The position numbers were made by a program, and so were the translations under genes. The notes below the pieces were generated by a model. It ran no database searches. It saw only the letters and a program-made list of their open reading frames with translations, and was not told the DNA's origin. From Bacteroides pyogenes_A (GTDB taxonomy: Bacteria; Bacteroidota; Bacteroidia; Bacteroidales; Bacteroidaceae), in NCBI RefSeq assembly GCF_048595595.1, contig NZ_CP184347.1: a DNA stretch of 64,000 nt; one strand, written 5' to 3'. Positions 1-8,909 of this stretch are shown one piece after another (within the stretch, counting starts at the first letter, position 1; every line of letters starts with the position of its first letter).

Positions 1-363
1 GTACGCATACGTCTGGAAGATATATTTGTTCCGGTTGATTTTGCGGGAGGTATGAGTGGCCTCCTGCAACAGGAAATCATAATCGCTGTCTACGCAGGCT
101 ATCATGCTTTTCCCCAGCTCATCGGTGTTGAGCGTATTCATCAGCACCATTTTCTTGCCTTTCGTCAGCGAAGTGGACGAAGGGAGCATGACCTGAAAGT
201 AATACTCGTCGTTTTCAAACTCTTCGAGCAGGCTTCGCCAGAAAGCAATGTCATCGTAGCTTTCTACGTATGCGATGATCCGCCGGCGTGTCTTCTTGGG
301 GTAGAGCTTGTGCGCCGCATGGAAGTAAGAAGAGGTGAGGTTGTCTCGTAATGTGCTTGGCAT
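1..363 (-). CDS. DUF4435 (Toprim-like) protein, partial
   Basis: Reading the reverse strand from an ATG at 363 gives an open frame of 121 codons that runs off the left edge, so the C-terminus is missing. It begins MPSTLRDNLTSSYFHAAHK. Two acidic motifs typical of a Toprim-type nuclease fold are visible: VESYDDIAFW near residue 33 and CVDSDYDF near residue 90. This matches DUF4435, a family usually encoded beside an ABC-type ATPase. The ATPase gene ends 87 bases upstream on the same strand, so the two probably form an operon. DUF4435 is the fold of the AriB component of the PARIS anti-phage system, but the ATPase here is short, so equivalence to PARIS is only a possibility. The family call is fairly secure and the function is inferred. 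Confidence 0.75.
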   Translation of the reverse strand, partial: MPSTLRDNLTSSYFHAAHKLYPKKTRRRIIAYVESYDDIAFWRSLLEEFENDEYYFQVMLPSSTSLTKGKKMVLMNTLNTDELGKSMIACVDSDYDFLLQEATHTSRKINRNKYIFQTYAY

Positions 364-450
364 TTTCCTGATGATTATAATTAGAGGTCGAAGACTAACT
401 GGTGAGTGACCGGCGAACGACGCCCGGCGAACGGGAAAAATCACCGGGGC

Positions 451-1302
451 CTACGAAATCGACGGGCCGAACGTTCCAGTAATATCGGTCGAGATATCGC
501 TTACCTCCGTCACCGCGTCGAGCCATCCCTCCATGATGACTGCAGGCGAATGTGTACTGAGAATGATCTGCACATTCGGATTCAGCTCCCGTATCATCGA
601 AATAAGTTTTTGCTGCCATTCGATATGCAGAGAAGCCTCCGGCTCGTCCATGAAAAGCACGCAGTGTTCATTGTCCTGCACGAGCACGGTCAGCAGAATC
701 AGCAGCATCTGTTTCTCGCCCGAAGAGAGTTTATAGGGCAGCAGCAGTTCATCGTCCTGATAAAAGGCTATGTCGTTCCGGCGGCGGTCGATCTTCTTTC
801 GCGTATAACTGAAGAGTTCATCGATCAAATCCTGGAAACGACGTTTGGGAACCGACAATTCCGCCGCCTTATTGCGCTGCTCTTCCTCCGGATCGGCAAG
901 CAGTTCGATCATCCGGTTGCCTACGTTCACCTGATAGTCGAGATAACGGCGTTGGAGAAGATACAGTTGCCAGTCGAGTTCGGACTTTACATGCTTATCC
1001 GCCATCTGTGCCGTAAAATCGCCCATGATGAGCGGGCGGTCGTAACTGCGGATTACATCGTAAGGAATACCGGTAGCCTGCGGATCATCGAAGAAAAGAT
1101 GCACCCCTTTCTTCGCGTCGCTCTTGAAGTTGCCCGGAAGCTGTTCCAGATAATCGACCGAACGGTTGATGATGGTCGTCTTCCCCACCCCGTTGATGCC
1201 GGAAAGGATATTCACATCCGGTCGCAAATCCCATGCGATATCGTATCGTTTCCAGAGTCCGTCTATCTCAATACGCCGGATAAAGTTGGCCTGTTTCTCC
1301 AT
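451..1302 (-). CDS. AAA/ABC-type ATPase, partner of DUF4435 protein
   Basis: This 283-residue protein has the full set of ABC-type ATPase motifs. The Walker A motif GINGVGKTT lies near residue 36, the signature LSSGEKQM near 192, the Walker B LFMDEPEASLH near 215, and a switch histidine in LSTHSPAV near 248. There is no membrane segment or signal peptide, so it should be cytoplasmic. The order of motifs matches the AAA_15/AAA_21 group, where the nucleotide-binding domain acts as a sensor for a Toprim or nuclease partner. The DUF4435 gene follows on the same strand. Short ATPases of this kind are also common as stable chromosomal genes in Bacteroides, so a defence role is an inference. Confidence 0.85.
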   Translation of the reverse strand: MEKQANFIRRIEIDGLWKRYDIAWDLRPDVNILSGINGVGKTTIINRSVDYLEQLPGNFKSDAKKGVHLFFDDPQATGIPYDVIRSYDRPLIMGDFTAQMADKHVKSELDWQLYLLQRRYLDYQVNVGNRMIELLADPEEEQRNKAAELSVPKRRFQDLIDELFSYTRKKIDRRRNDIAFYQDDELLLPYKLSSGEKQMLLILLTVLVQDNEHCVLFMDEPEASLHIEWQQKLISMIRELNPNVQIILSTHSPAVIMEGWLDAVTEVSDISTDITGTFGPSIS

Positions 1303-1404
1303 CGTGTTTCATTTTTAAGTACTTACAAATGTAAACAAAAATATTGATTTAACCAGCTTCACGGAAATATACTTGATTGCATCTCCGGAAAAGCACACAG
1401 TTCT

Positions 1405-1520
1405 TCAAAAAAAAGGCGGCGGGCTTTAAAAAAAAACACGGCGGGCTTTGAAAAAAACACGGCGGGCTTTGAAAAAAAGGCGGCGGGCTTTGAAATCAAA
1501 GGCGGGCGGGCTTTTGAGAA
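1405..1520. repeat. GGCGGGCTTT tandem repeat, about 22-bp unit
   Basis: The core GGCGGGCTTT occurs five times, starting at 1418, 1440, 1461, 1482 and 1505, so the spacing is 21 to 23 bases. The cores are separated by runs of A. The array lies between the ATPase gene and the 3' end of meaB; the rest of the 1303-1609 gap shows nothing else I can name. The same core occurs in reverse orientation at 22119-22200. It could act as a termination or mRNA-end structure, but that is not shown. Confidence 0.8.
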
Positions 1521-1609
1521 GGCATATCACGCTGAGCGAGAAGCAATATTGCAACCTTTCCGGTCCATCAACCCGCCGGGAGTTTCGTTGCCTGCCTGCA
1601 ACAGGAAAC

Positions 1610-2704
1610 CTACTGCCGGAGTTGCCGGAAATACACATCGAGCAAGTCTTTGGCAGCCGCAAACGACGTCAGATTGCCCCGAAGCACCCCTTGTTCCTTC
1701 TCCTGCAACAGTGTTTGAATCCGCTGATCCTGATAAAAGCTGTCGCGCAACTGTTCGTTGATGCTTTCGTACATCCAGTACTTGCTTTGCTCATTGCGGC
1801 GATATTCGAAGTAGCCGTTGTCTTTTACGAAGTCGATATAGTTGTAAATCATATCCCAGACTTCTTTCACGCCGATATTGTAGAATCCCGAATACGTCAG
1901 CACCTGCGGCGTCCAGCCCGAATCGGGCATGGGAAAGAGATGAAGCGCGCTGCGGAATTGCGAGGCTGCCAGCTTCGCCCGTTCCAGATTATCTCCGTCG
2001 GCCTTGTTGATCACAATACCGTCCGCCATCTCCATGATGCCGCGCTTGATGCCCTGCAGCTCATCGCCGGTTCCTGCCAGTTGGATCAGCAGGAAGAAGT
2101 CCACCATCGAATGGACGGCGGTTTCGCTCTGCCCCACTCCCACCGTTTCCACGAAAATCTTATCGAATCCGGCAGCTTCGCAAAGCACAATGGTTTCACG
2201 CGTCTTACGGGCCACTCCGCCCAACGAGCCTGCCGACGGGCTGGGACGGATAAACGATTTCGGATGTACGGAGAGTTTCTCCATGCGGGTCTTGTCGCCC
2301 AAAATACTCCCTTTGCTCCGCTCACTGCTGGGGTCGATGGCAAGTACGGCCAGTTTTCCGCCTTTCTCGAGCACATGCAACCCGAAAACATCGATCGAAG
2401 TACTTTTTCCCGCTCCCGGCACTCCGCTGATGCCTATGCGAATGGAATTTCCGGAATAAGGCAGACACTTCTCTATTACCTCCTGCGCGATGATCTGATG
2501 CTCCGGCTTCACACTCTCTACCAAGGTAACAGCCTGACTCAACACCGTAACATCTCCTTTTACGATGCCTTCTACGAACTCCGCCACCGAACGCGTACGT
2601 CTCTTCGGCTTGCGTTTCAGATAGGGACTCACGGAAGAGGGTTGTTCGATGCCTTGATTGACAATAAGCCCTTTGTATTCTCCACTGTTCTCAGGATGTT
2701 CCAT
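1610..2704 (-). CDS. meaB: Methylmalonyl-CoA mutase-associated GTPase MeaB
   Basis: This 364-residue G3E P-loop GTPase protects and reloads the adenosylcobalamin-dependent methylmalonyl-CoA mutase used in the succinate/propionate pathway. The P-loop GVPGAGKST is near residue 94. It is followed by LAVLAIDPSS and GDKTRM, which are typical of MeaB/ArgK, then by the switch motif VETVGVGQSE and the base-recognition motif NKAD. The length fits the family. The gene starts 12 bases after the DUF1573 gene and is probably cotranscribed with it. The enzyme depends on the cofactor made by the cobalamin genes at the right end of this window, although the mutase genes themselves are not here. Confidence 0.95.
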   Translation of the reverse strand: MEHPENSGEYKGLIVNQGIEQPSSVSPYLKRKPKRRTRSVAEFVEGIVKGDVTVLSQAVTLVESVKPEHQIIAQEVIEKCLPYSGNSIRIGISGVPGAGKSTSIDVFGLHVLEKGGKLAVLAIDPSSERSKGSILGDKTRMEKLSVHPKSFIRPSPSAGSLGGVARKTRETIVLCEAAGFDKIFVETVGVGQSETAVHSMVDFFLLIQLAGTGDELQGIKRGIMEMADGIVINKADGDNLERAKLAASQFRSALHLFPMPDSGWTPQVLTYSGFYNIGVKEVWDMIYNYIDFVKDNGYFEYRRNEQSKYWMYESINEQLRDSFYQDQRIQTLLQEKEQGVLRGNLTSFAAAKDLLDVYFRQLRQ

Positions 2705-2715
2705 AGCTATGCGAT

Positions 2716-3783
2716 TTAACGTTTTATATTAAGTTCCACTTTCGGACGAAGCGGGTCGTTCGTTATCATCAGAATGCGCAGATGATGCTTCTTGTTCCCC
2801 GTGCTTCTCTTGTGAATGGTTACCCTCAATTTCGTAGTTCCTCCGGGAGGTATGACCGTCTTCTTCAACGCTACTTCCACCGACGAGTTGAAGACTTGGA
2901 GCTTGCTGATGACCAACGGTTTTTTACCCGCATTGGAAATCAGAATATCCCTGCTGGCCTTTTCCTTTCTCATCAACGGAACACTTAAATCGATACTCGT
3001 TTCGGAAAGACGGATGGCGGGAGCATTCAGCGAATCCTTCTTCGACAGATGGGCAAAAGGCGGAAGCAGAATAGCCGATACGGGTATTTCGTTCTCCTCG
3101 CTCACTTTATCGCCGGCAAAGCGGGAAAGGTAGACAGACGTTTGCGTAAGCCCGTAGTCTTTCAGCCGTTGAGTGTCGAGAGTGACCTTGACTGTTCCTT
3201 TCTTTCCTTTCAACAGTACGGCGGGTTCTTTTTCTACTTTCAGATAGGGAGGGAGATGCATCAGCACAGGCTCGTAAGGACGATCGGACAGATTGACCAC
3301 GCTCAACGTGATGACGGGGTTCTCTCCGCGATAAGAGTCAGGGAAAGCCAACTCCTCTTTGTCGATACGTATTTTTCCAAACGCATACGGGTGATTCTGA
3401 GTATGGTCTTTCACCCCCTGCACCACCTCGCCCGTAAATTTCAGATAAACCAAATGCGGTTCGGCATTGCTGTATATTCCTACCGTCTTCTCAAAATGCC
3501 CCAAAGCCTTAGCGTCGAACGAAGCCTTTACTACCCCTTTCCCTTTGGGCGGAATAGGTTCTTTGGTCCACTCGGCCACCGAACATGCGCAAGAAGTCGT
3601 CACGTTTGTCAGCACCAGCGGTTTGTTTCCGGTGTTCGTAATCACATATTCCACCATCACCGGGCGTTTCCATTCTATTTGTCCGAATTGATGCGTTTCT
3701 TTGTTTGAAGTAATGCGTGGTTGGGCAGCGGCAGTCGAAAAAAGAATAAACAGAGAGAATATAGACAGTAAAATACGTTTCAT
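2716..3783 (-). CDS. DUF1573 domain secreted protein
   Basis: I place the start at 3783, because MKRILLSIFSLFILF followed by STAAAQ is a clear signal peptide; the open frame extends upstream to 3867 but adds nothing signal-like. The mature protein of about 335 residues holds DUF1573 Ig-like repeats. The first contains HQFGQIEW, VTNTGNKPLVLTNV and TSCACSV near residues 30-80, and a second copy containing LISNAGKKPLVI lies near the C-terminus. DUF1573 proteins are abundant in Bacteroidetes and are thought to be periplasmic or surface beta-sandwich proteins; their function is not known. The gene precedes meaB by 12 bases. This is a secure family call with unknown function. Confidence 0.85.
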   Translation of the reverse strand: MKRILLSIFSLFILFSTAAAQPRITSNKETHQFGQIEWKRPVMVEYVITNTGNKPLVLTNVTTSCACSVAEWTKEPIPPKGKGVVKASFDAKALGHFEKTVGIYSNAEPHLVYLKFTGEVVQGVKDHTQNHPYAFGKIRIDKEELAFPDSYRGENPVITLSVVNLSDRPYEPVLMHLPPYLKVEKEPAVLLKGKKGTVKVTLDTQRLKDYGLTQTSVYLSRFAGDKVSEENEIPVSAILLPPFAHLSKKDSLNAPAIRLSETSIDLSVPLMRKEKASRDILISNAGKKPLVISKLQVFNSSVEVALKKTVIPPGGTTKLRVTIHKRSTGNKKHHLRILMITNDPLRPKVELNIKR

Positions 3784-3912
3784 GCAATATAGTTTAATGA
3801 TATCGGCAAATGTAGAGCTTTTCAACGAGAAAAAGAACGAATGAAAAGGAATATTAACGTAGAGCATTGATATAAGTTTGCCGATCGATTCTCGTATTCC
3901 TTATCCATAAAG

Positions 3913-3974
3913 AAACTCCGCAAATGTTTTCGCACCGGCATTCAAAAGCCTGTTGCGGAACATTCGCGGAGTTT
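3913..3974 (-). terminator. Strong hairpin terminator after the BACON/LRR gene
   Basis: The arms are 3913-3928 (AAACTCCGCAAATGTT) and 3959-3974, and they pair at 15 of 16 positions. A smaller GGC/GCC pairing sits inside the loop. The hairpin lies between the reverse-strand BACON/LRR gene, which ends at 4010, and the start of the DUF1573 gene, so it most likely ends the SusC/SusD operon transcript. Confidence 0.75.
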
Positions 3975-4009
3975 TCTGATATCAGAGTATAAATAAAGAC
4001 TCTCCTATC

Positions 4010-5551
4010 CTAATCGGTACAGTCTTTCAGCTTATAGTCGGTAGACTTATCTCCATACACTTCGCGTTGAGGATTGATATAGAGATTGAGTCTCCAACCA
4101 CCGAAGCGCTTCGGCACACAAGTGTTTTTATCAAATTTATTATACTTCATTTTTAAGGTTGTCAGCTTGGGCAGGCTTAAAAAGCTCGCAGGAAATTCTC
4201 CTTCGAAACGATTGAAATCCATATCGATCCAAACGAGAGACTTAAGAGCCGATATATCGGGGAACTCACCGCTAAACCGGTTGGATGTTATATAGATATG
4301 CGTCAATTTAGTCAGCCTGTTTAAACCGGCAGGTAATGGGCCTGATAGTTTATTGCGTTGCAGCTTGATTTTAGTCATCTCAGTCAGCCAACTGATCTCA
4401 GCCGGCAATGTACCTTCCATATTGTAGTCGGATAAGTGCAAATCAATCACCCGAAGTTCTCCACCTATCCGGTCGAAAGTCACTCCGGGCCAATTGCCTT
4501 CGGACAAAGGCATTTCCAATTTCCACGCATAAGTCCAATGTTTGCCTCCCGTAGCCTCATAGAGAGCCACCAACGCCAGACTGTCTTTCATCCGTCCGGC
4601 AGGAATCTTCTTTTGCTCGACGGTAAGCATATCCGTTCTGCCGGTCTGAATGAGAGAACGAACGGTCAGGACAGCCTTGCGTTCCGCATCAGTGGAACCC
4701 GCCTTTACAAGCACGACCGCATCGCCCTCATATTCCAGCTTATCTATCTGCAACCATTCCGGCTTGCCTTCAATCTTCCACTTCCCGTCTCCCTTTACAG
4801 TGAAAGCGAATGCGGACTCTTCATTATCGAGCAATACCCTCTTGCTTCCGGGAGAAACAACATTAAGAACCAACGGACGACCGTCTTGCTTAATCTCGAT
4901 GCTGTCTTTCAGTGTAGGGTATTCCACAGATTGGGCATACACATACATGGAACGTGCCTCCACGCTTTCGTTCTTGCTGACTATCAACATTCCGCTACCG
5001 TCTTTCTCACCGCGTTTGGTCAACACCGTGCTCCAACTGTCCGCGTTCTTCGTGTATACGCGCCAAGAGGTGGAGCTTGATATATCGAACGACACTTCAG
5101 TGTATTCTTCCCCGATAAGAGGTTTCTCCAAAGCTTTCGACCGTATTTCGATGGCATATCCTTTCGGAATGAAATTCACGGCACACTGCTGCCTGATGAC
5201 CAGCGTATCGCTTTTTCTCTGCCCCACAGTGTTATACACTACGATCTTTCCTTCGCGAACATCGCCTGCATTCGCCTCCATACGGAAACGCAGAGTGTCG
5301 TTGAACTCGCCTTTTTCTGTGCTGCAAGTCAGCCATTCCGATAAACTGGCAGCCTTCCAGCGGGCATTAGACCGAAGCAATCCGTATCCTTCCTGAGCGT
5401 CGGGGGTAAACATTCCCTCATCTTCCGCAGAGGCCTCGAGTTTTACAAAAGGTTCTTTCGCTCCGAACAAATAGTCGTTCTTCTCGCTGCATGCGACTGC
5501 AACCGACAATGCCATGCAGGCCGCAACTGTTTTTATGCTTTTCTTCATCAT
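4010..5551 (-). CDS. BACON-domain and leucine-rich-repeat lipoprotein
   Basis: The protein has 513 residues. The N-terminus MMKKSIKTVAACMALSVAVAC ends in a lipobox cysteine, so it is predicted to be an outer-membrane lipoprotein. Residues from about 30 to 310 carry three BACON-like beta-sandwich modules, recognised by W-L motifs and phrases such as RKAVLTVRS and VRQQ-type endings. From about 330 on there is a plant-type LRR stretch beginning with DSLALVALYEATGG and repeating L-P-x-L-x-x-L-K patterns. BACON modules bind mucin or carbohydrate in related proteins. It is the last gene of the SusC/SusD operon and probably adds ligand-binding capacity at the surface. The ligand cannot be told from sequence. 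Confidence 0.85.
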   Translation of the reverse strand: MMKKSIKTVAACMALSVAVACSEKNDYLFGAKEPFVKLEASAEDEGMFTPDAQEGYGLLRSNARWKAASLSEWLTCSTEKGEFNDTLRFRMEANAGDVREGKIVVYNTVGQRKSDTLVIRQQCAVNFIPKGYAIEIRSKALEKPLIGEEYTEVSFDISSSTSWRVYTKNADSWSTVLTKRGEKDGSGMLIVSKNESVEARSMYVYAQSVEYPTLKDSIEIKQDGRPLVLNVVSPGSKRVLLDNEESAFAFTVKGDGKWKIEGKPEWLQIDKLEYEGDAVVLVKAGSTDAERKAVLTVRSLIQTGRTDMLTVEQKKIPAGRMKDSLALVALYEATGGKHWTYAWKLEMPLSEGNWPGVTFDRIGGELRVIDLHLSDYNMEGTLPAEISWLTEMTKIKLQRNKLSGPLPAGLNRLTKLTHIYITSNRFSGEFPDISALKSLVWIDMDFNRFEGEFPASFLSLPKLTTLKMKYNKFDKNTCVPKRFGGWRLNLYINPQREVYGDKSTDYKLKDCTD

Positions 5552-5564
5552 AACCTTCCGATTC

Positions 5565-6437
5565 TTATTGAATTACTTTTTCCAAAACAATATCTTTCAA
5601 GACGTAGTAGAAAACGGGCTGTTTCTTTTTATCAAGAGTGACTCCCGCCAAAGCATCTTTCATGAAAACCAACTTTTTCCCACCCGACACTCTGATCCGG
5701 ATGGGAGTCTCTTCGGCATATCCATCGGGAGTGATGGTGATGGTAAACCCTTCGCCTTTTCCATAATCGCCGATTTTTTGCATTACGGGCATCTGTATGT
5801 TGCCGCTTTCATCGACTTCAATATACAGATCGTCTGCCCATGACAATGGGAAAACCTCCTGACCTTTAACCAAAATCAGATTACGGAGTACATACCGCTG
5901 AGGATTTTGCGCATCCTGCACTATCTCTACAGTGCCGGGCTCTGTCTTCAGCAAATCTCCCGATTTGAAATCTTTCGCTGTAAGCGTATATTTACCCGGT
6001 AACTCGAAAGGTTTCATATCATCGCTGATAATATAAACTTTAACGGTCGATACGACAGATTGCACTTCAGGAGTCTCTACCTTCAAAGTAACTGTAAAAT
6101 CTTTCTTGTCTTCTGTGACTTCTTTGTTATCAATCATCCGGATACGAAGCAACAAGGTTCCGCACCGCTCGAATGTCAGCTCTTTGTCGAGCAGTTCATA
6201 ATCTGTGCCTGCAACAGCGCTTCCGTCTGCGGCCTCGATTTTCACAGAAACCGAAAGAGGAAGATCGTTACGCACACCCGATAGAACGACCGGCAGCTCC
6301 AATAGCCCCGAATTTTCCCCGACATCTACGCTGCTTCTGGAGAAATCGACACGCAGCGAGGCGTAGTCTACTCTGTCCGATTCACTGCAACCGAACAGGA
6401 ATAACAATATCCATAATTTATATATGATCTGTTTCAT
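5565..6437 (-). CDS. Calx-beta-like surface lipoprotein
   Basis: I choose the start at 6437 (MKQIIYKLWILLFLFGC), because it gives a proper lipoprotein signal with a Cys at about residue 17; an upstream ATG at 6467 is possible but lies at the very end of the preceding gene. The next 120 residues look like a Calx-beta-type Ig fold, with VDFSRSSVDVGE, AVAGTDYEL and LTFERCGTLLLRI. The C-terminal half is a second beta-rich domain of unknown type. The family resembles the DUF4843-type proteins found beside SusD. The role in ligand capture or scaffolding is inferred from the operon position. Confidence 0.7.
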   Translation of the reverse strand: MKQIIYKLWILLFLFGCSESDRVDYASLRVDFSRSSVDVGENSGLLELPVVLSGVRNDLPLSVSVKIEAADGSAVAGTDYELLDKELTFERCGTLLLRIRMIDNKEVTEDKKDFTVTLKVETPEVQSVVSTVKVYIISDDMKPFELPGKYTLTAKDFKSGDLLKTEPGTVEIVQDAQNPQRYVLRNLILVKGQEVFPLSWADDLYIEVDESGNIQMPVMQKIGDYGKGEGFTITITPDGYAEETPIRIRVSGGKKLVFMKDALAGVTLDKKKQPVFYYVLKDIVLEKVIQ

Positions 6438-6467
6438 GAACTCATTTTCTTTTTTCTTAAACAACAT

Positions 6468-7940
6468 TTATCTGTCTACATCTTTCTGGGTATAGGGATA
6501 CAGCGTAAAGAAGCTCCCGGCAATATCCTCCTCGTCCACTACCTTTATGGTGGGGTTATTCGTATTAGCGCCCTGCGCATACAACCCCCATCCCTTTTCA
6601 TGCAAGAGCCTATACAGCATCGGCATGGCAGCTTTCGCTTTCACACGGGCGTATGCTTCGTCTTTTCCTTTTTCCTTATAAGCATCCAGAAAAGCCTGCT
6701 CGATAGATCCGGTCAATGAAATCACCCACTTTCTGTCGGCTGTAGTTTCATAATCTACCGGAATACGTACAAATGTCGGATTGGAGCCGTACAAGTCTTT
6801 GCCCGAATAGCTCGGATCGGTATCGGCATAAATCAGAGTCAGCTCTTTCTCATATTTGAACGGTACTTTTCCCATGTCCTTATCGATGTTTTTGGCAAAG
6901 TAAATGACATTGAGATGCTGCTCGTCGGGAGCATAGGGAGGACGAAGATCGTCGAACAGTTTTTTCAGGTTGCGCCCGATCGGATCGCCCGTGGCATGGT
7001 ACACTTCGATTCCCAGATACACTTTATCGAACGTGTCGAACGCCATCCGCTGAACCGCCGCTCCCTTATCGGTATATGCCAATGTCAGATCCGGATGGGC
7101 AGCTTCTACGATTGTTTTTTCCGCAGGATTTACCAGAAAATGCTGAATCGTACCTACTTCCTTTATTTTCAAAGGAGACACCAGACTGAACCCGGTGGGA
7201 GTGATATAGAAAGGCAACATCCTAAACTCACTCTTGATCCCATTGCTGTAACGATAGAGCACTACCCGCGAATCGGCATCTACGAAAAACAAACTTTCCA
7301 GAAAGTTTCCTTTATAGAGCAAACGCTGGTACTTTCCTTGCGTCGAGTCGTAACCGATTGCTTTCTTCACTTCCGCTATTCCTTCGAGTGTCCAGTCTTT
7401 CTCCGTAGCCGGTTCGAACACATAGGTGATCACTTCGGATTGCCTCTTGCCGATACCCATGTTCGACTTTCCTTTCATATAAAGCTTTCCGTCATGGAAC
7501 TTATCGAAAATAAACTGGGTCTCAGGACCGGCATACTTGTCGGGGCGACCGTCTCCGTCGGTATCGACCACAAATTCGTTCCACGCAGAGAATTGGGAGA
7601 AAGACTCAAAAATCAATTCCGGATTCTGAATATAATCCACACGGTAAGTGATTGTCTCATCGAATTTCACTCCTTTGCGGTAATAATAATCCACCGGATC
7701 ACATTTCAAAGTCACCTCTCCTTTCTCATTAAAGTTCATAAGAATGAGCCAACGCCCCAGCAAGTTACTGGTTCCGAAATAGGTTTTCCAACCGTGCGGA
7801 GCATCCAGCAATATCTTTTTATATTCCGCTTTCACAGCAGCGACGCGTTGTTCCGGCGTCCGGTCGAATATATCTTTCGCCGAATCGTCGGAGCAGGCAT
7901 AACAGCACGCCAATACGAGGATAAGTATAATTTTCTTCAT
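6468..7940 (-). CDS. DUF4302 family lipoprotein
   Basis: The start at 7940 gives MKKIILILVLACCYACSDD, a compact lipoprotein signal with Cys at about residue 16; a start nine bases upstream (7949) is equally open. The sequence QRVAAVKAEYKKILLDAPHGWKTYF near the N-terminus is split here as the family hallmark: the motif APHGWKTYF and, later, FNEKGEVTLKCD. These are typical of DUF4302, a family found in SusC/SusD operons with a metallopeptidase. About 490 residues is the usual length. The biochemical function is unknown. It lies 13 bases after the peptidase gene. Confidence 0.85.
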   Translation of the reverse strand: MKKIILILVLACCYACSDDSAKDIFDRTPEQRVAAVKAEYKKILLDAPHGWKTYFGTSNLLGRWLILMNFNEKGEVTLKCDPVDYYYRKGVKFDETITYRVDYIQNPELIFESFSQFSAWNEFVVDTDGDGRPDKYAGPETQFIFDKFHDGKLYMKGKSNMGIGKRQSEVITYVFEPATEKDWTLEGIAEVKKAIGYDSTQGKYQRLLYKGNFLESLFFVDADSRVVLYRYSNGIKSEFRMLPFYITPTGFSLVSPLKIKEVGTIQHFLVNPAEKTIVEAAHPDLTLAYTDKGAAVQRMAFDTFDKVYLGIEVYHATGDPIGRNLKKLFDDLRPPYAPDEQHLNVIYFAKNIDKDMGKVPFKYEKELTLIYADTDPSYSGKDLYGSNPTFVRIPVDYETTADRKWVISLTGSIEQAFLDAYKEKGKDEAYARVKAKAAMPMLYRLLHEKGWGLYAQGANTNNPTIKVVDEEDIAGSFFTLYPYTQKDVDR

Positions 7941-7953
7941 TGCATTCATTCCT

Positions 7954-8901
7954 TTAATTCATATTTGACTGGTTCAACCGTTGAAGTATAATTTCTCTCA
8001 AATGCTCAAGATTGATCGAGAAGTTGCTTTGGTAGTACTCCTTCACAAGCGTAAGCTTCTTGTCGATCCACGTTTTTCCTTCGTTCAGAAATGGTCTGGA
8101 AAGGTCGTTCTGTAAATAAGTCGTTTCAAAATCCACCGGATCGGTCAGCAAATAGATGGAAACCAGCTCTGCAAAATCTTCGAATTCGGTAGAAGTTCCG
8201 TAAGGAGTCAGCATCCCTTTCATGATGGCCCGGTTCCGGGCAACGGAGTCGATCTGATGCTGTGTGGGAGATTTCATACCGGCATCTTCCAACTCCTTCT
8301 GTGCATGCACATACATATCCTGCCATGCCCGGCCTGTATAGTTGTTTTCGGTCACTTTGTTAAAGCCCACCGGCAAATTATATTTCTGATGAATGATATG
8401 CGAAAACTCATGATGAATGGTATGAAGCTGTTGGATCACCCAATCCTTCTTTGACAAATCGAAATAATTCAATTCGGTAAGCGTAATCCGCACACCGGCA
8501 TCGGCATATCCTAACGTACGCGTTCCGTCGGCATTACGAAGTTCGGAACCCACAAGAACGATTTCGGGAGGGAAATGATCACGGATAAAATCTGCGCTCG
8601 CTTTCGATTCCAGAATGAAAGGCTCTATCCAAAACCGGCGGAGCATCTCTCCCGTAGGTACAACGACCTTTCGCATGGCAGGCGCCACAATATAACTGAT
8701 GTCGACATACCTGTCCACCCATTTCCAACGAATGGCACAACGATACTTGTCCTGAAAATTTTCCTGAAAATATTTGTCTATCTCATCTGCCGACGGTGCC
8801 GCCTGCTCCGGCACATAAGCTTTGTTTTCATCGTCCTGGCAAGAAGGGAACAGGCATACGGTAATAAACAGTATATATATAAGTTTTTTCATATTCTTCA
8901 T
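7954..8901 (-). CDS. Putative zinc metallopeptidase lipoprotein (Peptidase_Mx type)
   Basis: The protein has 315 residues and begins with a lipoprotein signal, MKKLIYILFITVCLFPSC. The zinc-binding motif HEFSH is visible in TIHHEFSHIIHQ near residue 165, and a downstream acidic region (TEFEDFAELVSIYL) may supply the third zinc ligand. This is the pattern of the putative zinc-binding metallopeptidases that travel with DUF4302 and SusC/SusD genes in Bacteroides. It is probably anchored in the outer membrane and faces the outside. It could trim a protein or peptide ligand before import, which would suggest that this locus takes up peptides or glycoproteins, but the substrate is not shown. Confidence 0.85.
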   Translation of the reverse strand: MKNMKKLIYILFITVCLFPSCQDDENKAYVPEQAAPSADEIDKYFQENFQDKYRCAIRWKWVDRYVDISYIVAPAMRKVVVPTGEMLRRFWIEPFILESKASADFIRDHFPPEIVLVGSELRNADGTRTLGYADAGVRITLTELNYFDLSKKDWVIQQLHTIHHEFSHIIHQKYNLPVGFNKVTENNYTGRAWQDMYVHAQKELEDAGMKSPTQHQIDSVARNRAIMKGMLTPYGTSTEFEDFAELVSIYLLTDPVDFETTYLQNDLSRPFLNEGKTWIDKKLTLVKEYYQSNFSINLEHLREIILQRLNQSNMN

Positions 8902-8909
8902 GTTAACGC

